Shown here piece by piece: positions 19,288 through 28,640 of a stretch of 40,205 nt of DNA. The translations under genes and the position numbers were made by a program. Numbering within the stretch: the first letter of the stretch is position 1; every line of letters starts with the position of its first letter. Origin of the DNA: Trueperaceae bacterium (GTDB taxonomy: Bacteria; Deinococcota; Deinococci; Deinococcales; Trueperaceae); NCBI GenBank assembly GCA_011390735.1, contig JAABRV010000005.1:1-40205 (forward strand), in the 5' to 3' direction. The notes beneath the pieces were generated by a model, which worked only from the letters and a program-made list of their open reading frames with translations, had not been told where the DNA came from and did no database searches.

Positions 19288-19914
19288 ATGCCGCTGACCC
19301 TCGTCGATCACCCGCTGGTGCAGCACAAGCTGTCGGTGCTGCGCGACCACCGCACCACCGTCCGCGACTTCCGGGCCTTGTGCACCGAGATCAGCGCCCT
19401 CATGGCCTACGAGGCGATGCGCGATCTGCCGCTCGAGGACGTCACGATCGAGACGCCCGTCGCCGTCGCCACGGCGCGGCGCCTGGCCGGCAAGAAGCTC
19501 GCCGTGGTGGCGATCCTTCGCGCCGGCCTCATCATGGCCGACGGCATCCTCGGGCTGGTGCCGAGCGCACGCGTCGGCCACATCGGCCTGTACCGCGACG
19601 AGAAGACGCTCAAGCCCGTGCAGTACTTCGTGAAGCTGCCCGGCGACATCGCGGACCGCGACGTGTTCGTCCTCGACCCGATGCTCGCCACCGGCGGCTC
19701 GGCCGTGGCGGCGTTGACCCTCCTGCGCGAGCACGGGGTCGCCCACCCGCGGCTGCTGTGCATCATCGGCGCCCCCGAGGGGGTGGCCGCCGTGCAGGCA
19801 GCGCACCCCGACGTCGAGGTCATCCTCGCCGCCCTCGACGAGCGCCTGGACGAGCGCGGCTTCATCGTGCCGGGCCTCGGCGACGCCGGCGACCGCATCT
19901 ACGGCACCCGGTGA
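19288..19914 (+). CDS. upp: uracil phosphoribosyltransferase
   Basis: [39 protein letters not shown] ... [10 protein letters not shown] ... [25 protein letters not shown]. Confidence 0.96.
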   Translation: MPLTLVDHPLVQHKLSVLRDHRTTVRDFRALCTEISALMAYEAMRDLPLEDVTIETPVAVATARRLAGKKLAVVAILRAGLIMADGILGLVPSARVGHIGLYRDEKTLKPVQYFVKLPGDIADRDVFVLDPMLATGGSAVAALTLLREHGVAHPRLLCIIGAPEGVAAVQAAHPDVEVILAALDERLDERGFIVPGLGDAGDRIYGTR

Positions 19915-19993
19915 CGCCCGCCGTCCTTCGCTCGTGCGGCCGGTGTGGCGTACATCGCTCATGTTGGGGCGTGCCGCCTCGGTACACTGACGC

Positions 19994-21103
19994 GTGGCTC
20001 CCGAACTCCTGACCCACGCGCCGCTCGTCCTCGTCACCTTCGCCGTGGCGGCCGGCCTCGTGGCGGCGTTCGTACCGCGCGTGCGCGACTTCGCGCACCG
20101 CATCGGCGCCGTCCAGAGCGGCGGCGGCCAGCACGGCCACGGCACCCGTGTCCACCGCGGGGCGCTCCCCAACATCGGTGGCCTGGCGATCTTCGGCGGC
20201 TTCCTCGCGGCGGTCCTGGTCGGCAGCAGCGTCGCGCCGCAGGCGGTCGCGGCGTACCGCGTCGAGCTGCTGGCGATCGTGCTGGGCGGCACCCTGATGA
20301 CGCTCGTGGGCCTGATCGACGACCTGTACGAGGTCTCGCCGGCGTTGCGGCTGGCGACCCAGGTGGCGGCCGCCGGCATCCTGGTCGTGAACGGCATCAC
20401 CATCGACTTCGTCACCAACTACTTCGGCCCGACGCCGTTCCTCTTCGTGCCGCAGACGTTCGCCGTGTTGCTCACGATCCTCTGGGTCGTCGGCTTCGTC
20501 AACGCGTTCAACTTCATCGATGGGCTCGACGGGCTCTCGTCGGGCATCGCCGCCATCGCCAGCCTCAGCCTGCTGGCGGTCGCCCTGCAGTTCCCCGACC
20601 GGGGCGTGTCCGTGCTCCTGCTGGCGGCCGTGGCGGGCAGCGCCCTCGGCTTCCTGCGGCACAACTCGAACCCGGCGACGATCCACATGGGCGACTCCGG
20701 CGCTTACTTCCTCGGCTTCCTCCTCGCGGCGGTGTCGGTGCTGGGCGCCCTGAAGGTCACGGCCGCGGTGACCGTCGTCGCGCCGATCCTCGTCCTCGCG
20801 CTCCCGGTCGTCAACATCACCCAGGTCACGCTGCGCCGGCTGCGCCGCGGGCACGACCCGACGCTGGCCGCCAACGACCACCTGCACGACCTGCTGCGCG
20901 TCCGTTCCGGCAGCCCCCGGATCGCCGTCTACACGCTGTGGGCCGCCGCCCTGGCCTGCGGCGTCCTCGGCATGCTCGTCTCCGCCACGCCGGTGTGGTT
21001 GGTGATGGCGACGATCGTCGGCTCCATCGCGCTGCTCGTCGGCGTGACGTGGCTGCGGTGGCGCGAGGTCCAGCGCACCGAGGCGCTGCAGCCGGGCGCG
21101 TGA
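19994..21103 (+). CDS. undecaprenyl-phosphate GlcNAc-1-phosphate transferase (WecA/TagO/MraY family)
   Basis: Multi-[58 protein letters not shown]. Leaderless TACACT-N5-GTG. Confidence 0.88.
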   Translation: MAPELLTHAPLVLVTFAVAAGLVAAFVPRVRDFAHRIGAVQSGGGQHGHGTRVHRGALPNIGGLAIFGGFLAAVLVGSSVAPQAVAAYRVELLAIVLGGTLMTLVGLIDDLYEVSPALRLATQVAAAGILVVNGITIDFVTNYFGPTPFLFVPQTFAVLLTILWVVGFVNAFNFIDGLDGLSSGIAAIASLSLLAVALQFPDRGVSVLLLAAVAGSALGFLRHNSNPATIHMGDSGAYFLGFLLAAVSVLGALKVTAAVTVVAPILVLALPVVNITQVTLRRLRRGHDPTLAANDHLHDLLRVRSGSPRIAVYTLWAAALACGVLGMLVSATPVWLVMATIVGSIALLVGVTWLRWREVQRTEALQPGA

Positions 21104-22245
21104 CCGGCGGGGCCGGCACGGCCACCGTCGTCGTCGCCTTCGGCACCCGACCCGAGGCCTCCAAGATGGCCCCGGTGGTGCAGGCGCTCGAGGCCCACCC
21201 CGCGCTGCGCCCGCACCTGTTGGTCACCGGCCAGCAGCGCACCCAGCTCGACCGCATGCTGACGATCTTCGGCCTGAGGGCGGACGCCGATCTCGACGTG
21301 ATGACCGAGCGGCAGACGCTCCCCGAGCTGCTGGCGCGCATCGTCCCGGGCGCCGCCGAGCGCCTGCGATCGCTCGCCCCGGACTACGTGCTCGTGCACG
21401 GCGACACGCTGACGACGTTCGCCGTCGCCCTCGCCGCCTTCTACGAGGGGCTGCCGGTCGGGCACGTCGAGGCCGGCCTGCGGAGCCACGACCTGCGGCA
21501 GCCCTACCCGGAGGAGGCCAACCGGCGCCTGACCGACGTGCTCACGGACCTGGACCTGCCGCCGACGCCGCTGGCCCGCCGCCACCTCTTGGCCGAGGGC
21601 AAGCCGGCCGACAGGATGGTCGTCACCGGCAACACCGCCGTCGACGCCGTCCGCTGGGCGGCCGGCCGCGCCGTCCTCCCGCCGCACGTGCCCGGCGGGC
21701 GACCGCTCGTGGCGGTCACGCTCCACCGGCGGGAGAACCTGCCGCGCATGGCCGGCCTCGCCGCGGCGCTCGGCGAGGTCGCCCGAGCGCACCCCGACCA
21801 CCACTTCGTCTGGCCGCTCCACCGCAATCCCGCGGTCCGCGACGCGGTCCGACCCACGCTCGAGGCGTTCCCCAACGTGGCCCTCGAGGACGATTGGGAC
21901 TACCTGGCGATGCTGGCGCTCCTGCGCGCCGCACGCCTCGTGATCACCGACAGCGGCGGCCTGCAGGAGGAGGGGGCCGCGCTGGGCACGCCCGTCGCGG
22001 TCGTCCGCGAGGTCACGGAGCGTCCTGAGGGCGTCGACGCCGGCGCCGTCCGGCTGGTCGGCAGCGACCCGGCCACCGTGGCGGAGCGGCTGCGGGCGCT
22101 GCTCGCCGACGAGGGCGCGCTGGCCGCCATGCGCGCGGCGGTCAACCCCTTCGGTGACGGCCACGCCGGCGCGCGCGTCGCCGCCGCGGTCGCCTGGCGG
22201 CTGGGTGCGGGCCCGAGGCCGGTCGACTGGGAGCCCGGCGCGTGA
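21100..22245 (+). CDS. wecB: UDP-N-acetylglucosamine 2-epimerase (non-hydrolysing)
   Basis: [72 protein letters not shown] overlap at start. Confidence 0.93.
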   Translation: MTGGAGTATVVVAFGTRPEASKMAPVVQALEAHPALRPHLLVTGQQRTQLDRMLTIFGLRADADLDVMTERQTLPELLARIVPGAAERLRSLAPDYVLVHGDTLTTFAVALAAFYEGLPVGHVEAGLRSHDLRQPYPEEANRRLTDVLTDLDLPPTPLARRHLLAEGKPADRMVVTGNTAVDAVRWAAGRAVLPPHVPGGRPLVAVTLHRRENLPRMAGLAAALGEVARAHPDHHFVWPLHRNPAVRDAVRPTLEAFPNVALEDDWDYLAMLALLRAARLVITDSGGLQEEGAALGTPVAVVREVTERPEGVDAGAVRLVGSDPATVAERLRALLADEGALAAMRAAVNPFGDGHAGARVAAAVAWRLGAGPRPVDWEPGA

Positions 22246-23114
22246 GCGCGAGCGAGCACCGGCTTCGCTCCCGGCGCCCCCTGCCCGGCGCGGAGCGCGA
22301 CGGCGGGGGGTACCTGCTCCGCTGGCAGGGCTGCGCCGTCATGGGCGTGATCAACGTGACGCCCGACAGCTTCTCCGACGGCGGCCGCCACCTCGCGCCC
22401 ACGGCGGCCGTCGCGGCGGGTCGTGCCCAGTGGGCGGCCGGCGCGGGCTGGATCGACGTGGGTGGCGTCTCGACGCGCCCGGGCGCGGCCCCCGTGGCGC
22501 CGGAGGTCGAGGCGGCCAGGGTCGTCCCCGTCGTGCGGGCGCTGCGTGCCGACGAGCCCGGCGCGAGGATCTCGGTCGACACCTCGGACCCGGACGTCGC
22601 GCGCGCCGCGGTGGCCGCCGGCGCCGACCTGGTCAACGACGTCCGTGGCCTGCGCGACCCCGCCCTGCGCGCCGCCTGTGCGGAGCTCGGCGTCCCCGCC
22701 GTGGTCTCACACCTGCGCGGCGAGCCCGCGACGATGCAGGCCGCGCCGCAGTTCGACGACGTCGTCGCCGAGGTCGCGGCGGAGCTGCGGGCGGCGCGCG
22801 CCCGGGCCCTCGATGCGGGCGTCCCCGACGTCATCCTCGATCCGGGCCTGGGCTTCGGCAAGACGACCGCGCACAACCGGGCCCTGCTGCGGGCCACGAC
22901 GGCCCTGACGGAACTCGGCGCCCCGCTGCTGGTGGGCGCCTCGCGCAAGCACAGCCTGGGTGAGGTCGCGGACGAGCCCGTGCCCGAGCGCCGCGACGCG
23001 GCGTCGGTAGCCGCGCACCTCTACGCCGCCGCCAACGGCGCCGCGTTGGTGCGCGCCCACGACGTGCCCGCCCACGTGCAGGCGCTGCGCATCTGGAGGT
23101 GGTTGGGTGGCTAG
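22242..23114 (+). CDS. folP: dihydropteroate synthase
   Basis: [56 protein letters not shown] overlap with wecB. Confidence 0.95.
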   Translation: MSASEHRLRSRRPLPGAERDGGGYLLRWQGCAVMGVINVTPDSFSDGGRHLAPTAAVAAGRAQWAAGAGWIDVGGVSTRPGAAPVAPEVEAARVVPVVRALRADEPGARISVDTSDPDVARAAVAAGADLVNDVRGLRDPALRAACAELGVPAVVSHLRGEPATMQAAPQFDDVVAEVAAELRAARARALDAGVPDVILDPGLGFGKTTAHNRALLRATTALTELGAPLLVGASRKHSLGEVADEPVPERRDAASVAAHLYAAANGAALVRAHDVPAHVQALRIWRWLGG

Positions 23115-23457
23115 GATCGTCCTGCAGGGTCTGCGCTTCCACGCGTACCACGGCGTGCACCCGGAGGAACTCCGCTTCGGCGCCCCGTTCGTCGTCGACC
23201 TCGAGTTGACGCTCGACCTGCCCGAGGTCGACGAGCTCGCGCGGACGGTCGACTACGGCCGCGTCTACGCGCGGGTGGGCGCCATCGTCACGGGCGAGCG
23301 CCACCGGCTGATCGAGTCGCTCGCGCATCGGCTGGCACGCGACGTCTTGGCCCAGGAGCCGTTGGTCGCGGCGGTCAAGGTGCGCGTCCACAAGCCGCAC
23401 GCACCGCTGCCGGGGGTGGTCGGCGACGTCTTCGTCGAGGTCGAACACGAGCGCTGA
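23107..23457 (+). CDS. folB: dihydroneopterin aldolase
   Basis: IVLQGLRFHAYHGVHPEELRFGAPFVVDLELTLDL, VDYGRVYARV. Confidence 0.93.
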   Translation: MARIVLQGLRFHAYHGVHPEELRFGAPFVVDLELTLDLPEVDELARTVDYGRVYARVGAIVTGERHRLIESLAHRLARDVLAQEPLVAAVKVRVHKPHAPLPGVVGDVFVEVEHER

Positions 23458-23458
23458 G

Positions 23459-24049
23459 GTGGCCCGGCGAGGTGCGCCCTTGGCGCACGTCGCGCTCGGC
23501 GCGAACCTCGGCGATCCGCTCGGCGCGTTGATCGTGGCCGCGACCGCGCTCGCGCGCCTGGGCGAGCTCGTCGCCGCGTCGGCGGCGTGGCGGACCGAAC
23601 CGGTCGGCGGACCCGCGGGGCAGCCCGCCTACCGCAACGCCGTGGTGCTGTGGCGGCCGGCGCCGCCGTGGCGCAGCCCGGCGGCGGCGCTGGCGGCGAT
23701 GCTGGCGGTCGAGCGCGGTCTGGGCCGCGAGCGCCGCGAGCGCTGGGGGCCGCGCCACATCGACCTCGATCTGCTCGCCTGGGACGCCGGCGACGACCCC
23801 GCCCACGACGTGCGGCCCGGACCGCGCGGCCGCCAGGGCCGGCCCGAACTCCCGCACCCCAGGGCCCTCGAGCGCGCGTTCGTGCTGCTCCCGTGGGCCG
23901 AGGTCGCCCCCGGCTGGATCCACCCCGACGCCCGACGATCGCTGGCCGACCTGGCCCGTGCGATCGACCGCTCGGGCGCCGACGCCGTCGACGAGGTCGA
24001 GGGCCGCCGCTGGGCGGCGGGCCTGGGACCGCGCGTGGGCCCCTGGTAG
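23459..24049 (+). CDS. folK: 2-amino-4-hydroxy-6-hydroxymethyldihydropteridine diphosphokinase
   Basis: HVALGANLGDPLGAL, RRERWGPRHIDLDLLAW, ELPHPRALERAFVLLPWAEVAP. Confidence 0.93.
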   Translation: MARRGAPLAHVALGANLGDPLGALIVAATALARLGELVAASAAWRTEPVGGPAGQPAYRNAVVLWRPAPPWRSPAAALAAMLAVERGLGRERRERWGPRHIDLDLLAWDAGDDPAHDVRPGPRGRQGRPELPHPRALERAFVLLPWAEVAPGWIHPDARRSLADLARAIDRSGADAVDEVEGRRWAAGLGPRVGPW

Positions 24050-24058
24050 ACTCCCGGC

Positions 24059-24778
24059 GTGCGCGTCCTCGCCATCGCCGATCCGCACCTCTCGGGCGCG
24101 CAGCCCAAGCCCATGGACGTGTTCGGCCCCGCTTGGGCGGGCCACCCGCGGGCGTTCTTCGAAGGCTGGCGGCGGGTGGTGCGCGACGACGACCTCGTGC
24201 TGATCGCGGGCGACATCTCCTGGGCGATGCGGCTCGACGACGCCCGCGTCGACCTCGAGGCGATCGCCGAGCTGCCGGGCACGAAGGTCCTTCTGCGCGG
24301 CAACCACGACTACTGGTGGCCCTCGCTCGCGAAGCTGCGGGCCGCGCTGCCGCCCGGCATGCACGTCGTCCAGAACGACGCCGTGCGCGTCGGCGACGTG
24401 GTCGTGGGCGGGACCCGCGGCTGGATCTGCCCGGGCAGCCCGGGCTTCGGCGAGCACGACCAGCGGGTCTACGAGCGGGAGGCACAGCGGCTGTCGCTGT
24501 CGCTCGCCGCCATGGCGCGGCTCGGCGGCGCGTACCGCGTCGTCATGCTGCACTTCCCCCCGACGAACCCCCGCGGCGAACCCTCGGCGTTCACCGAAGC
24601 GCTGCAAGCGGCGGGGCCAAACGCGCTGGTCTTCGGGCACGTCCACGGCGACGCACCGGTGGCCATGCCGCGCCTCGCGGGCACCGAGGTCGCCTTCGTG
24701 GCGGCCGATCGGGTCGGCTTCGAGCCCGTCGTGCTGACCGGCTACCCGCCGGCGGGCGCCGCCGGCGACCCCTGCTAG
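24059..24778 (+). CDS. metallophosphoesterase (calcineurin-like)
   Basis: MRVLAIADPHLS, LIAGDISWAM, LLRGNHDYWW, MLHFPPT, VFGHVHGD. Leaderless TAGACT-N6-GTG. Confidence 0.92.
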   Translation: MRVLAIADPHLSGAQPKPMDVFGPAWAGHPRAFFEGWRRVVRDDDLVLIAGDISWAMRLDDARVDLEAIAELPGTKVLLRGNHDYWWPSLAKLRAALPPGMHVVQNDAVRVGDVVVGGTRGWICPGSPGFGEHDQRVYEREAQRLSLSLAAMARLGGAYRVVMLHFPPTNPRGEPSAFTEALQAAGPNALVFGHVHGDAPVAMPRLAGTEVAFVAADRVGFEPVVLTGYPPAGAAGDPC

Positions 24779-24820
24779 ACTCGCTGGCGACGGCCACGAC
24801 GGCCGCGATCAGGAGCCCCC

Positions 24821-24880
24821 ATGGCCATGGACCCCCCTCGTCAGCCTCTGCACCCCACCGACGCCGGGGCGATCCGGTGA
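24821..24880 (+). CDS. candidate 19-aa ORF translationally coupled to ROK kinase
   Basis: AGGAG-N5-ATG encoding MAMDPPRQPLHPTDAGAIR*; TGA overlaps the ROK start GTG (GTGA). Confidence 0.4.
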   Translation: MAMDPPRQPLHPTDAGAIR

Positions 24881-25788
24881 TCGCGCTCGGCCTGGATCTC
24901 GGTGGGACCAAGATCGCCGCGGCCGTCGTGCGCGACGGGCAGGTGATCGACCGCGGCCGCCTGGAGACGCCTCAAACGGGCTTCGCGGACGTGCTGGAAG
25001 CGCTCGTCGCCGCCGCCCGGCCGCTGCTCGAGGCCCACCCGGAACTGCCGGTCGTGGGCATCGGCTGTCCCGGGCCGCTCGACTTCGAGCGGGGCCGCGT
25101 CCGCTTCGCGCCCAACATCGCCGGCATGGAGGACGCCCCCCTGGTGGAGGCGCTCGAGGAGCGCCTGCGGCTGCCGGTCGTGCTCGAGAACGACGCCAAC
25201 GCCGCCGGCTACGCGGAGCACCGCTACGGGGCCGCGCGCGACCTCGACAGCAGCATGTACGTCACGCTGTCGACCGGGATCGGCGGCGGGGTCTTCGTCG
25301 GCAACGAGGTCCTGCACGGCGCCCACGGCCTGGCGGGGGAGATCGGGCACATGGTCCTGCTACCCGGCGGGCCCACCGGCGGCGACGGCCATCCCGGTAC
25401 CTGGGAGGCGCTGGCCGCGGGACGCGCGATCGCGCGCGACGCGAGCTACGTGTTCTCGCGGCCGGTGACGACGGAGGAGGTCTTCTCCCTGGCCCGCGCC
25501 GGGGACCGCCACGCCCTCACGATCGTCGATCAGGCCGCCCGCTTCACCGGCCTGGCGCTGGGCAACCTGGTCAAGGTCGTGGACCCCGCCGGGTTCGTCC
25601 TCGGCGGCGGCATGACGGCCGTGGGCGACTTCTACCTGGATCGCGTCCGGGCGGCACTCGCGGAGGCGCTCGAGGGCTATCCGACCGTCGAGGTGCGGGT
25701 GGCCGAACTCGGTGGCGACGCGGGCGTCGTCGGCGCGGCGGCGGTCGCGGATCACGTGTTCGCCGGCCGGGGCGTGGGCATCGGATGA
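24877..25788 (+). CDS. ROK family sugar kinase (glucokinase-like)
   Basis: IALGLDLGGTKIAAAVV, VVGIGCPGPLDF, VLENDANAAGYAEH, TLSTGIGGGVFVG, GEIGHM. Classical zinc-site cysteines not present. Confidence 0.9.
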   Translation: MIALGLDLGGTKIAAAVVRDGQVIDRGRLETPQTGFADVLEALVAAARPLLEAHPELPVVGIGCPGPLDFERGRVRFAPNIAGMEDAPLVEALEERLRLPVVLENDANAAGYAEHRYGAARDLDSSMYVTLSTGIGGGVFVGNEVLHGAHGLAGEIGHMVLLPGGPTGGDGHPGTWEALAAGRAIARDASYVFSRPVTTEEVFSLARAGDRHALTIVDQAARFTGLALGNLVKVVDPAGFVLGGGMTAVGDFYLDRVRAALAEALEGYPTVEVRVAELGGDAGVVGAAAVADHVFAGRGVGIG

Positions 25789-26327
25789 TGAGCCCCGAGA
25801 CCCTGAGCCTCCTGCTCGCGGCCGCGGGGATCTTCGCCCTGCGCATCCTGGACGTGTCGATCGGCACGCTGCGCATCGCCTTCCTGGTCCGCGGCCGGCG
25901 CGCGATCGCCGGGGGCCTCAGCTTCTTCGAGTCGCTCGTGTGGCTGACCGCGGCGGCCCAGGTCATCACCAGCCTCGATGCGCCCGTCAAGTTCGTGGCG
26001 TACGCCGCGGGCTACGCCGCGGGGACCGTGCTGGGCGTGTCGATCGAACGCTGGATCGGCGCCGGCGACACGCTGCTGCGGGTCGTCACGCCGGTGGGGA
26101 GCCCGCCGGTCGAGACGCCGCTGCGCGAGGCGGGCTACTACGTCACCTCGCTCAACGCCCAGGGGCGCGACGGCGACGTCCGCGTGCTCTTCACGGTGCT
26201 CTCGCGCCGAAAGGTGCCCGCGGCCCTGCGCATCGTCCGCCAGGCGAGCCCCAACGCCTACGTCACGCTGGAGGCCACGACCCCGGCCCGGGCCTCGTCG
26301 ATCGGTGCCTCGCACGTGCGCAAGTAG
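25785..26327 (+). CDS. UPF0316/DUF5698-DUF2179 family membrane protein
   Basis: FALRILDVSIGTLRIAFLVRGRRAIAGGLSFFESLVWLTAAAQVI followed by a C-terminal soluble domain. Confidence 0.85.
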   Translation: MMSPETLSLLLAAAGIFALRILDVSIGTLRIAFLVRGRRAIAGGLSFFESLVWLTAAAQVITSLDAPVKFVAYAAGYAAGTVLGVSIERWIGAGDTLLRVVTPVGSPPVETPLREAGYYVTSLNAQGRDGDVRVLFTVLSRRKVPAALRIVRQASPNAYVTLEATTPARASSIGASHVRK

Positions 26328-26387
26328 GCGCGTGCCGACACGCCGGCGCCCTGGCGGGGAGGGCCGATCGGGCCCCCGGCCCACGGG

Positions 26388-27017
26388 TCAGCCGAGGTCG
26401 AGGCGCGCGAGCCGACCCTCGGGGTCGCTCCAGGCGCGGATCGGTCGGCCCAGGGCGCGGGCCGCGGCGGCGGCGACGGCCGGATCGGCCCGCAGGTCCG
26501 CCGCGTGGATGAGGACCGGCCGCGGCGCCGGCAGCCAGCCGCGGCCGTCGTGGGCTCGGGCCAGGCTGGGCGCGAGGAGCCAGTCATCGGCCCAGACACG
26601 CTTCACCGCGATGAGCGCCGGCCGTCCGCGGACGGCCGGGCTGCCGGGGGCGCCGGGCCTGCGCACGGTCAGACGCGACGGCAGGCCCCCCAGGGCGTCG
26701 TAGAACGTGTCGACCACGGCGTCGAGCAGGGCGTGATCGCGCACCCAGGCGGCCACGGTCGGCAGCAGGTCCTCGACGTCGTCCTCGTCCGGGTCGCGCG
26801 GGTCGAGCTCCGCGAGCAACGCCTCGATGCGCTCCGGCAGGTTGTTCCAGCGGTAGAAGTCGGCCTCGACCTGCGGTGGGACGACGGCCATCGGCGCCAC
26901 GGGCACGCCGTGCGCCTCCGCACGCCGCAGCCAGGCGAGCTCCGGGACCTCGCCGGCGAACCCGGCCGGCGCGTCCGGGGCGGCGGCGGGTTCGGTGGGG
27001 CGGCGGCCTGGCGGCAT
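26388..27017 (-). CDS. hypothetical protein with weak resemblance to the PEP-synthase/PPDK N-terminal domain
   Basis: Leaderless TACACT-N6-ATG. LAWLRRAEAHGVPVAPMAVVPP and IAVKRVWADDWLLAPSLA recall PPDK_N segments; assignment by eye only. Confidence 0.55.
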   Translation of the reverse strand: MPPGRRPTEPAAAPDAPAGFAGEVPELAWLRRAEAHGVPVAPMAVVPPQVEADFYRWNNLPERIEALLAELDPRDPDEDDVEDLLPTVAAWVRDHALLDAVVDTFYDALGGLPSRLTVRRPGAPGSPAVRGRPALIAVKRVWADDWLLAPSLARAHDGRGWLPAPRPVLIHAADLRADPAVAAAAARALGRPIRAWSDPEGRLARLDLG

Positions 27018-27091
27018 CGGGCCAGTGTAGCCGGCGGGGTGCGAAAGCGCGTCCCATGGCGCACTCAGCCCGGCGTGATAGCCTCGCGGCG

Positions 27092-28516
27092 ATGGCGGAT
27101 CGGGTCGTGAGAAGCTCCAGCACGCGCGTCGGCGCGCGTGCGCCCGCCGGCCGGCAGCATGGCGCCGGCCGCGTCTGGGTCCTGGCCCTGGCGCTGGCGG
27201 CGCTCGTCGGCCTCGGCGGCTGGCAGACCGCGGGTCTGCTCGTCGGCGAGGAGGTCCGCGTACCGGCCGTCGCCGGGCTCGACTACGAAGAGGCGGTCAC
27301 GCGCCTGCGCGACGCCGGCCTCGCGCCCACCCCGTACGCCGAACTCGACGCCCGGGCCCGGCCCAACGAGGTGTTGTCCCAATCGCCGGCCGCCGGCCAA
27401 CCGGTGCGGCCCGGCCGGGTCGTGGCGCTCGGCGTCAACACGCTGCCCGAGCTGCGCATCACGCCCGACCTGGTGGGTCTGCGCGAGGCCGACGCGATCG
27501 CGCGCGCGGCTGCCATCGGCGTCGTCGTGGGCCGCGTCGTCTACGTGTACGGCGAACGACCGGCAGGCACCGTGGTCCGGCAGGAACCGGCCGCCGGCGT
27601 CGCGTTGGCGACCGGTCAGGACGTCGTCCTGTCGGTGAGTCGCGGCGACGTCGACGCGCCCTTCGTGCTGCCCGACCTCCGCGGCCAGCCGATCGAGGTC
27701 GCCGAGGCGACGTTGGCCAACCTTGGCGTTCGGCACGTCGAGCGGGTGGCCGCCGCCGTGAGCTTCGACCGCGCCGGCGCCGTCACCGATCAGCGCCCGG
27801 CCGCGGGCAGCGAGGTGCTGGCGGCCACGCCGGTCACCCTGGTGTTCGCGGTCGAGGGCACGCGCGTGGTGCCGGTTCCGGAGCTGGTCGGTCTGCCGCT
27901 GTGGCGCGCGCAGCTGGCGCTGCGGGCGGCGCGGCTGGAGCTCGGTGCGGTCCGGCGCATCGAGGACGCGACCCTGCCCGAGGGCGTGGTCGAGGCGCTG
28001 CCGGGAGGCTACACGGTCGTCGGCAGCCCGATCGCCGTCGTCGTCAACGGTTCCGGCGGGCAACTCGAGCTCGGTGGCTACGATGACCTGCTGTGGCCGG
28101 GCGACCTCGACTGGTCGAGCGAGACGCGGCGTCTGCCGGACGCCGACGCGCCGGCCGGTGCGACCGAGGGCGGCTTCGCCGGCGGCTCGGCCGACGGGGG
28201 CGCGCCGCTGTCGGGCGGGCCCCCGCCCGAGGTCGCGACCCCGGACGTCCCGCCGCCCGGCACGGCCAGGACCGAATCCGACGGCAGCCGCAGCATCCCC
28301 TTCCGCTTCGACCCGGCGTCCGTGGGCATCGCGAGCCTGGCGCGGGAGGCGTACGCCTTGCGGCTGGTCATCGTCGACGACGAGGGCGAGCGGGTGGCCT
28401 TCGATCGTCAGTTGGCGGCCGGCGAGCGGGTGGAGATCTCGGTGCGCGTGGTCGGCGACGAGGCGATGTTGCAGACCTTCATCAACGGGTCGTTCTTCCA
28501 GGCCTGGCGCCCCTAG
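27092..28516 (+). CDS. membrane-anchored PASTA-repeat protein without kinase domain
   Basis: TM helix (VWVLALALAALVGLGGW) followed by about four PASTA-like repeats (VPAVAGLDYEEAVTRLRDAGL..., TPDLVGLREADAIARAAAIGV..., LPDLRGQPIEVAEATLANLGV..., VPELVGLPLWRAQLALRAARL...). TAGCCT-N7-ATG. Confidence 0.85.
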   Translation: MADRVVRSSSTRVGARAPAGRQHGAGRVWVLALALAALVGLGGWQTAGLLVGEEVRVPAVAGLDYEEAVTRLRDAGLAPTPYAELDARARPNEVLSQSPAAGQPVRPGRVVALGVNTLPELRITPDLVGLREADAIARAAAIGVVVGRVVYVYGERPAGTVVRQEPAAGVALATGQDVVLSVSRGDVDAPFVLPDLRGQPIEVAEATLANLGVRHVERVAAAVSFDRAGAVTDQRPAAGSEVLAATPVTLVFAVEGTRVVPVPELVGLPLWRAQLALRAARLELGAVRRIEDATLPEGVVEALPGGYTVVGSPIAVVVNGSGGQLELGGYDDLLWPGDLDWSSETRRLPDADAPAGATEGGFAGGSADGGAPLSGGPPPEVATPDVPPPGTARTESDGSRSIPFRFDPASVGIASLAREAYALRLVIVDDEGERVAFDRQLAAGERVEISVRVVGDEAMLQTFINGSFFQAWRP

Positions 28517-28534
28517 CCGCGTCGCGGACGCGGC
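28516..28534. terminator. hairpin at the end of the PASTA gene
   Basis: GCCGCGTC-gcg-GACGCGGC, 8-bp stem at the stop codon. Confidence 0.4.
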
Positions 28535-28640
28535 GGCTGCCGCGTGAGTCAGTTCGCGTCGTCGCGGCCGCGGTGCCGCGTAGACTGCGACAGGTTCCAC
28601 CCGAGGTGTCGCGACCCGCGACCCGGCCGAAGGAGGAGAC

